A stretch of DNA of 64,000 nucleotides from Polynucleobacter sp. AP-Ainpum-60-G11 (GTDB lineage: Bacteria > Pseudomonadota > Gammaproteobacteria > Burkholderiales > Burkholderiaceae). Made by a program: the position numbers and the translations under genes. Below the pieces are notes generated by a model that saw nothing but the letters and a program-made list of their open reading frames with translations, ran no database searches and was not told the DNA's origin. The DNA lies in assembly GCF_018688375.1 (NCBI RefSeq), contig NZ_CP061318.1, forward strand, positions 1-64,000, read 5' to 3'. Position 1 is the stretch's first letter; every line of letters starts with the position of its first letter. Below, piece by piece: positions 58,610 to 64,000 of this stretch.

Positions 58610-58920
58610 GCCAAGTCCGTAAAAACGATCACAGCTTGATGAAGGTTCTGCTTGGACCGGTTATCTCTGAAAAAGCCACCATGGTTGCAGAGAAAAACGA
58701 ACAAGTGGTATTCCAAGTTACACGCGACGCTAATAAAAGCGATGTGAAACAAGCTGTTGAGTTGCTCTTTAAAGTGCAAGTTGACTCTGTTCAAATCGTG
58801 AATCAAAAAGGTAAGCCAAAGCGCTATGGCCGTTTTGAAGGTCGTCGTGACCACACTAAGAAGGCCTACGTTAGCTTGAAGCCAGGTCAAGAAATTAACT
58901 TTGAAGCGGAGGCGAATTAA
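58606..58920 (+). CDS. rplW: 50S ribosomal protein L23
   Basis: L23 sits at the tunnel exit and docks trigger factor and SRP. The 104-residue protein has [14 protein letters not shown] and the loop [13 protein letters not shown]. Its start overlaps rplD, and rplB begins 2 bases after its stop. Confidence 0.98.
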   Translation: MSQVRKNDHSLMKVLLGPVISEKATMVAEKNEQVVFQVTRDANKSDVKQAVELLFKVQVDSVQIVNQKGKPKRYGRFEGRRDHTKKAYVSLKPGQEINFEAEAN

Positions 58921-58922
58921 TC

Positions 58923-59753
58923 ATGCCTTTGATGAAGACAAAACCGACCTCACCAGGTCGTCGCTCAATGGTCAAGGTGGTAAATCCTGACCTGCATAAA
59001 GGTAAACCTTTTGCAGCGTTGGTAGAGCCACAGTTCCAAAAAGCAGGTCGTAACAATAATGGTCACATCACTACCCGTCATAAAGGTGGTGGTCATAAGC
59101 ATCACTATCGTGTTGTTGATTTCAAACGCAACGACAAAGATGGCATTCCAGCAAAAGTAGAACGCTTGGAATACGATCCAAACCGCAGTGCAAACATTGC
59201 ATTGATCGTGTTTGCTGATGGTGAGCGTCGCTATATCCTTGCTGCAAAAGGCATGACTGTTGGTCAGGCATTGATGAGTGGTGCAGAAGCCCCAATCAAG
59301 TCTGGTAACAACTTGCCAATTCGCAACATTCCAGTTGGTAGCACGATTCACTGTGTAGAAATGTTGCCGGGTAAAGGTGCTCAAATCGCACGTTCCGCTG
59401 GCGGCTCTGCAGTGTTATTGGCTCGTGAAGGTGTATACGCTCAGGTGCGCTTGCGATCTGGTGAAGTTCGCCGCATTTTGATTGATTGCCGCGCCACTAT
59501 TGGTGAAGTTGGTAATGAAGAGCACAGCTTGCGCGTTATCGGTAAAGCTGGTGCAAATCGCTGGCGTGGTATTCGCCCAACCGTTCGCGGTGTGGCAATG
59601 AACCCAGTAGATCACCCACACGGTGGTGGTGAAGGTAGAACTGGCGAAGGCCGTGTACCTGTATCCCCATGGGGCACACCAACCAAAGGTTATCGTACAC
59701 GTCGCAATAAGCGTACAACTTCGATGATCGTTCAACGTCGTCAAAAACGTTAA
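58923..59753 (+). CDS. rplB: 50S ribosomal protein L2
   Basis: L2 is required for subunit association and peptidyl transfer. The 276-residue protein has [18 protein letters not shown] and the conserved [15 protein letters not shown] with its functional histidine. Length is normal. Confidence 0.98.
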   Translation: MPLMKTKPTSPGRRSMVKVVNPDLHKGKPFAALVEPQFQKAGRNNNGHITTRHKGGGHKHHYRVVDFKRNDKDGIPAKVERLEYDPNRSANIALIVFADGERRYILAAKGMTVGQALMSGAEAPIKSGNNLPIRNIPVGSTIHCVEMLPGKGAQIARSAGGSAVLLAREGVYAQVRLRSGEVRRILIDCRATIGEVGNEEHSLRVIGKAGANRWRGIRPTVRGVAMNPVDHPHGGGEGRTGEGRVPVSPWGTPTKGYRTRRNKRTTSMIVQRRQKR

Positions 59754-59772
59754 GCGATAAGGATAAATAGAT

Positions 59773-60051
59773 ATGACACGTTCAGCTAAAAAAGGCCCAT
59801 TTTGCGAAGCCAGCTTAGTAAATAAAGTTGAAGTCGCACAAGCCAACAAAGACAAAAAGCCGATCAAAACTTGGTCACGCCGTTCAACAATCCTCCCAGA
59901 CTTTATTGGTCTGACGATTGCTGTACATAACGGTCGTCAACACGTTCCGGTATATGTATCAGAAAACATGGTGGGTCATAAGTTAGGCGAATTTGCCTTG
60001 ACCCGTACTTTCAAAGGTCACGCTGCTGACAAGAAAGTAACGAAGAAGTAA
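59773..60051 (+). CDS. rpsS: 30S ribosomal protein S19
   Basis: S19 contacts the A-site finger and S13 in the 30S head. The 92-residue protein starts [14 protein letters not shown] and has [17 protein letters not shown] and [16 protein letters not shown], all typical of the family. Confidence 0.98.
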   Translation: MTRSAKKGPFCEASLVNKVEVAQANKDKKPIKTWSRRSTILPDFIGLTIAVHNGRQHVPVYVSENMVGHKLGEFALTRTFKGHAADKKVTKK

Positions 60052-60061
60052 GGGGATGATG

Positions 60062-60391
60062 ATGGAAGTTAAAGCTATTCACAAGGGCGCCCGCATTTCT
60101 GCGCAAAAGACACGTTTGGTCGCTGATCAAATCCGTGGTTTGCCAATTGCGCGCGCTATGAACATTTTGAATTTCAGCCCCAAGAAAGCTGCCTTCATTG
60201 TGAAGAAAGTTGTTGAGTCCGCAATGGCCAACGCTGAACACAATAAGGGTGCTGATATTGATGAGCTCAAGGTTTCAACAATTATTGTTGATAAAGGTAC
60301 TTCCTTGAAGCGCTTCACAGCACGTGCTAAAGGTCGCGGTAATCAAATCGAAAAACAAACATGTCACATCACCGTGACCTTGAGTAACTAA
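60062..60391 (+). CDS. rplV: 50S ribosomal protein L22
   Basis: L22 lines the exit tunnel. The 109-residue protein starts [18 protein letters not shown]. Three in-frame ATG codons lie at 60056, 60059 and 60062; the last has the best spacing from AGGGG (60051-60055) and matches the family start. The C-terminal [18 protein letters not shown] is standard. Confidence 0.96.
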   Translation: MEVKAIHKGARISAQKTRLVADQIRGLPIARAMNILNFSPKKAAFIVKKVVESAMANAEHNKGADIDELKVSTIIVDKGTSLKRFTARAKGRGNQIEKQTCHITVTLSN

Positions 60392-60399
60392 GGGAAGAT

Positions 60400-61221
60400 A
60401 TGGGACAAAAGATAAACCCAACCGGATTCCGACTCTCGGTAACGAAGAACTGGACATCAAAGTGGTATGCAAACAATACTGATTTTGCGAAGATGCTCAA
60501 AGAGGACGTAGATGTCCGCATCTATCTCAAGAAGAAGTTGAAGAATGCATCAGTAAGTAAAGTAATTATTGAGCGTCCTGCAAAGAACGCGCGCATCACA
60601 ATTTACAGCTCACGCCCAGGTGTTGTGATCGGTAAAAAAGGTGAAGATATTGAAGTTCTCCGTCGTGAACTCCAGAAACGTATGGGCGTTCCAGTTCATG
60701 TGAACATCGAAGAAATTCGTAAGCCTGAAGTTGATGCTCAATTGATCGCTGACTCTATTACTCAACAGTTAGAGAAGCGCATCATGTTCCGTCGTGCAAT
60801 GAAGCGTGCAATGCAAAATGCGATGCGCCTTGGTGCACAAGGAATCAAGATCATGTCTTCTGGTCGTTTGAATGGTGCTGAAATTGCACGTCGCGAATGG
60901 TACCGTGAAGGTCGCGTTCCACTTCATACATTGAAGGCTGATATTGATTACGCAACTTCAGAAGCGGAAACAACATACGGCATCATCGGTGTAAAAGTTT
61001 GGGTATACAAAGGCGATACATTAGGCCGCGGTGCTGATGCTGTAGCAGTAACAGCAGAGCCAGCAGCTGAAGAGAAAAAGCCACGTCGCGTACCAGCTAA
61101 AACAACCGCACGCAAACCAGCAGCCGACAGCAAGCCTTTAGTTGCTGCTAAGCCAGCAGTAAAGCGTGCACCGAAAGCCGCTGAAGCCCCAAGTGCTGAA
61201 GCGCAGAAGTCAGGAGAGTAA
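60400..61221 (+). CDS. rpsC: 30S ribosomal protein S3
   Basis: S3 is part of the mRNA entry helicase. The 273-residue protein has the KH motif with GKKG at 78-81 and the C-terminal domain with [20 protein letters not shown]. From about 211 a low-complexity tail rich in alanine, lysine and proline extends beyond the E. coli protein (233 residues). Confidence 0.97.
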   Translation: MGQKINPTGFRLSVTKNWTSKWYANNTDFAKMLKEDVDVRIYLKKKLKNASVSKVIIERPAKNARITIYSSRPGVVIGKKGEDIEVLRRELQKRMGVPVHVNIEEIRKPEVDAQLIADSITQQLEKRIMFRRAMKRAMQNAMRLGAQGIKIMSSGRLNGAEIARREWYREGRVPLHTLKADIDYATSEAETTYGIIGVKVWVYKGDTLGRGADAVAVTAEPAAEEKKPRRVPAKTTARKPAADSKPLVAAKPAVKRAPKAAEAPSAEAQKSGE

Positions 61222-61223
61222 GC

Positions 61224-61637
61224 ATGCTACAACCAAAGCGTCGTAAGTATCGCAAGGAACAAAAGGGACGTAACACTGGCGTGGCAACACGCGGTAGTTC
61301 AGTAGCCTTTGGTGACTTTGGATTGAAAGCTATTGGCCGTGGTCGTTTGACTGCACGTCAGATTGAATCTGCACGTCGCGCAATGACACGTCACATTAAG
61401 CGTGGTGGTCGTATCTGGATTCGCATTTTCCCAGACAAGCCAATTTCACAAAAGCCAGCTGAAGTACGTATGGGTAACGGTAAAGGTAATCCAGAGTACT
61501 ACGTAGCAGAAATTCAACCAGGCAAGATTTTGTACGAGATGGATGGTGTGGATGAAGGTTTGGCGCGCGAGGCTTTCAAGCTTGCTGCTGCTAAGTTGCC
61601 ATTGCAAACCACTTTCGTGATTCGCCACTTAGGTTGA
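61224..61637 (+). CDS. rplP: 50S ribosomal protein L16
   Basis: L16 organises the A site of the 50S. The 137-residue protein starts [15 protein letters not shown] and has [18 protein letters not shown] and [14 protein letters not shown]. It is 2 bases after rpsC. Confidence 0.98.
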   Translation: MLQPKRRKYRKEQKGRNTGVATRGSSVAFGDFGLKAIGRGRLTARQIESARRAMTRHIKRGGRIWIRIFPDKPISQKPAEVRMGNGKGNPEYYVAEIQPGKILYEMDGVDEGLAREAFKLAAAKLPLQTTFVIRHLG

Positions 61638-61651
61638 TCGGGATAGAGATT

Positions 61652-61846
61652 ATGAAAAAGACAGAATTAGCATCCAAAGATCTGGTTGCCTTGAACGCAG
61701 AATTAACAGAGCTTTTGAAGACTAGCTTCAAACTCCGTATGCAAAAAGGTACTCAGCAACTCACAAATACCAGCCAATTGGGTAAAACTAAGCGTGAAAT
61801 TGCTCGCGTGAAGACTTTTATTACTCAAAAAACTGCACAGAAATAA
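61652..61846 (+). CDS. rpmC: 50S ribosomal protein L29
   Basis: L29 sits at the tunnel exit. The 64-residue protein is a helical hairpin beginning [18 protein letters not shown]. The ATG at 61652 is preferred over the upstream frame start at 61634, which would overlap rplP and lacks family similarity. GGGATAGAG is upstream. Confidence 0.96.
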   Translation: MKKTELASKDLVALNAELTELLKTSFKLRMQKGTQQLTNTSQLGKTKREIARVKTFITQKTAQK

Positions 61847-61858
61847 GGAAAAAGGGAT

Positions 61859-62128
61859 ATGACAGAATTATCTAAACCCTTGCGCCGCACCCTTGTGGGT
61901 CGTGTCGTTAGCGACAAAATGCAAAAAACTGTGACTGTGCTAGTTGAGCGCCAAGTAAAACATGCGCTTTATGGCAAATATGTTGGACAGTCAAAAAAAT
62001 ACCATGCTCATGACGAAGCTGGTCAATACAAGATGGGTGATACCGTTGAAATTGCTGAATCAAAGCCAATTTCACGCACTAAATCTTGGGTTGTGACCCG
62101 TTTAGTTCAAGAATCCAAAGGTATTTAA
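61859..62128 (+). CDS. rpsQ: 30S ribosomal protein S17
   Basis: S17 is a primary 16S-binding protein. The 89-residue protein has [20 protein letters not shown] and KKYHAHDE. It is the last gene of the S10 cluster before a terminator and a new promoter. Confidence 0.98.
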   Translation: MTELSKPLRRTLVGRVVSDKMQKTVTVLVERQVKHALYGKYVGQSKKYHAHDEAGQYKMGDTVEIAESKPISRTKSWVVTRLVQESKGI

Positions 62129-62137
62129 AGAAATATT

Positions 62138-62174
62138 AGGGATTTTGGCGAACTTTCTTGCCAAATCCCTGTTT
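62138..62174 (+). terminator. terminator-like hairpin after rpsQ
   Basis: AGGGATTTTGGC (62138-62149) pairs with GCCAAATCCCT (62160-62170), with one unpaired T, and GTTTT follows. The 3' arm also carries the -35 hexamer of the next promoter. Confidence 0.7.
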
Positions 62175-62187
62175 TGCGTAGTATGAT
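62158..62187 (+). promoter_or_regulatory. promoter of the spc operon
   Basis: TTGCCA (62158-62163, 5/6) and TATGAT (62182-62187, 5/6) are separated by 18 bases. The leader to rplN is about 120 bases. Confidence 0.75.
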
Positions 62188-62314
62188 AGAAGGCTTCTCT
62201 GGTTTGATTGGGGGAAGCAGTGTTTTTTCATTAATTCCGGGTTTTAACTTTCGTTAAAGCCCATAGACGGAACCAAGACTGTTTGCCTTTGGCTAACAAG
62301 TTGGGGATTAAAAA

Positions 62315-62683
62315 ATGATTCAGACCGAAAGTAGATTACAGGTCGCCGATAACACAGGCGCCAGTGAAGTTTTGTGCATCAAGGTATTGGGCGGCTCTAA
62401 GCGTCGTTACGCCAGTATCGGTGATGTCATCAAAGTGACTGTAAAGTCCGCTGCTCCACGTGGCCGTGTAAAAAAAGGTGATATTTATAACGCCGTAGTA
62501 GTGAGAACTGCTAAGGGTGTACGCCGTCCAGACGGCTCATTGATTAAGTTCGATGGAAACGCTGCGGTATTGCTCAACGCTAAGTTAGAGCCAATCGGCA
62601 CACGTATCTTTGGACCAGTTACGCGCGAATTGCGTACTGAGAAGTTCATGAAGATCGTTTCTCTCGCCCCCGAAGTTATTTAA
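62315..62683 (+). CDS. rplN: 50S ribosomal protein L14
   Basis: L14 lies at the subunit interface. The 122-residue protein starts [16 protein letters not shown] and has [18 protein letters not shown] and the C-terminal [16 protein letters not shown] end (here [19 protein letters not shown]). It is the first gene of the spc cluster. Confidence 0.98.
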   Translation: MIQTESRLQVADNTGASEVLCIKVLGGSKRRYASIGDVIKVTVKSAAPRGRVKKGDIYNAVVVRTAKGVRRPDGSLIKFDGNAAVLLNAKLEPIGTRIFGPVTRELRTEKFMKIVSLAPEVI

Positions 62684-62692
62684 GAGGCTGAT

Positions 62693-63001
62693 ATGAAAAA
62701 GATTCGTAAAGGTGATTCAGTAGTTCTTTTGACTGGCCGCGATAAGGGCAAGCAAGGAACAGTTACAGCCGTTCTCGAGAACAAATTGGTAATCGAAGGC
62801 GTAAATATTTACAAAAAGAGCGTTAAGCCAAATCCAGCAGCCGGTGTTACTGGCGGCATGATTGACAAGACGATGCCTGTTCACATTTCTAATGTGGCTG
62901 TGGTTGACGGTAACGGCAAACCATCACGTGTTGGTATCAAACTCGTGGACGGTAAAAAGCAACGTTTCCTCAAAACCACTGGCGCAACTTTAAGCGCATA
63001 A
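62693..63001 (+). CDS. rplX: 50S ribosomal protein L24
   Basis: L24 starts 50S assembly. The 102-residue protein has a KOW motif near the N-terminus ([19 protein letters not shown]). It starts 9 bases after rplN. Confidence 0.98.
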   Translation: MKKIRKGDSVVLLTGRDKGKQGTVTAVLENKLVIEGVNIYKKSVKPNPAAGVTGGMIDKTMPVHISNVAVVDGNGKPSRVGIKLVDGKKQRFLKTTGATLSA

Positions 63002-63017
63002 GGGGCACGGAGAAATT

Positions 63018-63560
63018 ATGAGCACACGTTTTCAAGAACATTATCAAGCTAAAGTTGTTGCTGATTTGATCGCCAAATTTGGTTACAAGTCAGTAATGGA
63101 AGTTCCACGTATCACTAAGGTAACCCTCAATATGGGCTTGGGCGATGCAGTGAACGACAAGAAAATTATCGAAAATGCAGTTGGTGATTTGACTAAAGTT
63201 GCAGGTCAAAAGCCAGTTGTGACAAAAGCGAAAAAAGCGATTGCTGGTTTCAAAATTCGTCAAGGCTACCCAATCGGCGCCATGGTGACATTGCGTGGTG
63301 CACGCATGTACGAATTTTTAGACCGTTTCGTGACTGTTGCTTTGCCACGCGTACGTGACTTCCGTGGAATTTCCGGCAAGGCATTTGACGGCCGTGGTAA
63401 CTACAACATCGGCGTTAAAGAGCAAATCATTTTCCCTGAAATCGAATACGACAAAATTGATGCCCTCCGTGGTCTCAATATCAGTATTACGACGACCGCT
63501 AAGACTGACGAAGAAGCAAAAGCTTTGTTAGCAGCGTTCAAATTCCCTTTCCGCAATTAA
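63018..63560 (+). CDS. rplE: 50S ribosomal protein L5
   Basis: L5 binds 5S rRNA and contacts the P-site tRNA. The 180-residue protein has [19 protein letters not shown], then [18 protein letters not shown] and [17 protein letters not shown]. Length is normal. Confidence 0.98.
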   Translation: MSTRFQEHYQAKVVADLIAKFGYKSVMEVPRITKVTLNMGLGDAVNDKKIIENAVGDLTKVAGQKPVVTKAKKAIAGFKIRQGYPIGAMVTLRGARMYEFLDRFVTVALPRVRDFRGISGKAFDGRGNYNIGVKEQIIFPEIEYDKIDALRGLNISITTTAKTDEEAKALLAAFKFPFRN

Positions 63561-63569
63561 GAGGCTAAC

Positions 63570-63875
63570 GTGGCAAAACTATCCCTAATTGAGCGCGAGA
63601 ATAAGCGCACAAAAACTGTAGAGAAGTACGCTGTAAAGCGTGCTGAACTCAAGGCAATCATTGCTGATCAATCACGCAGCGATGAAGAGCGGTATGAAGC
63701 TCGCTTGAAGCTACAGGCACTTCCACGTAACGCAAGCCCGATTCGTCAAAGAAATCGTTGTTCATTAACCGGTCGTCCGCGCGGTGTATTCAGCAAGTTT
63801 GGTTTAGCGCGTAGCAAAATTCGTGAAATCGCCTTCCGTGGCGAAATCCCCGGTTTAACCAAGGCCAGCTGGTAA
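63570..63875 (+). CDS. rpsN: 30S ribosomal protein S14
   Basis: S14 helps form the 30S head. The 101-residue form is the longer, zinc-free type: the region [24 protein letters not shown] has no CxxC pair. The start is GTG at 63570 with GAGG upstream. Confidence 0.97.
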   Translation: MAKLSLIERENKRTKTVEKYAVKRAELKAIIADQSRSDEERYEARLKLQALPRNASPIRQRNRCSLTGRPRGVFSKFGLARSKIREIAFRGEIPGLTKASW

Positions 63876-63900
63876 GCGGCGAAAGAATTAGGAGAACTCA

Positions 63901-64000
63901 TGAGTATCAGCGATCCAATCGCCGACATGTTGACAAGGATCCGCAATGCGCAAGCAGTGCAGAAACCCGTAGTCTTGATGCCGTCGTCAAAAGTTAAAGT
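63901..64000 (+). CDS. rpsH: 30S ribosomal protein S8, cut by the window end
   Basis: The first 33 codons read [17 protein letters not shown] and onward, the conserved S8 N-terminus that binds 16S rRNA helix 21. TAGGAG precedes the ATG at 63901. The remainder lies beyond the window. S8 represses the spc operon in E. coli. Confidence 0.95.

Overview
The window reads as the origin-proximal part of a chromosome from a betaproteobacterium of the Burkholderiaceae, most likely Polynucleobacter or a close relative. The evidence is the 16S rRNA sequence, the moderate base composition, and the gene order dnaA-dnaN-gyrB, mnmG-rsmG-parA-parB-atpI-atpBEFHAGDC, then hemE-priA. Assignment to genus is from recalled family knowledge and was not tested by a search.

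Layout. 1-5.3 kb: dnaA, a DnaA-box-rich gap that is the probable oriC, dnaN and gyrB. 5.3-6.1 kb: a small SET-domain protein and a DUF3717-like protein. 6.2-10.7 kb: a five-gene ABC importer of the branched-chain amino acid (HAAT/Liv) type. 10.9-15.3 kb: mnmG-rsmG-parA-parB, with two parS sites, one over the mnmG promoter and one inside mnmG. 15.3-22.5 kb: the complete F1Fo ATP synthase operon. 22.5-26.1 kb: hemE, an AT-rich gap with a second small group of DnaA boxes, and priA. 26-32.7 kb: mixed housekeeping and accessory genes (gcvH, a metallo-beta-lactamase-fold hydrolase, a small zinc-ribbon protein, a fatty acid desaturase, tRNA-Arg, two cytochromes c, rsmI, diaA-like, a BON lipoprotein, a GNAT acetyltransferase). 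32.7-38.3 kb: a complete rRNA operon (16S, tRNA-Ile, tRNA-Ala, 23S, 5S) with promoter, boxA elements, processing stems and terminator. 38.4-64 kb: one long transcription/translation block: tRNA-Tyr-Gly-Thr-tuf-tRNA-Trp-secE-nusG-rplKAJL-rpoBC, then rpsL-rpsG-fusA-tuf-rpsJ, then the S10 and spc clusters, cut off inside rpsH.

How it fits together. The first part carries initiation (DnaA, oriC), the clamp, gyrase, segregation (ParAB-parS) and restart (PriA). The second part is energy supply. The last part is almost the whole core gene-expression machinery. Most of the new information is in the gaps: hairpins and promoters divide the ribosomal protein block into several transcription units, including a probable L10-leader attenuator, three stacked hairpins ahead of rpoB, and two promoters whose -35 hexamers are embedded in the 3' arm of an upstream hairpin.

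I found no insertion sequence, prophage, CRISPR array, toxin-antitoxin pair or defence island. I see no clear candidate for an entirely new biological system. The best leads are regulatory: the hemE-priA DnaA-box region, parS over the mnmG promoter, and the nested leader structures of the ribosomal operons.
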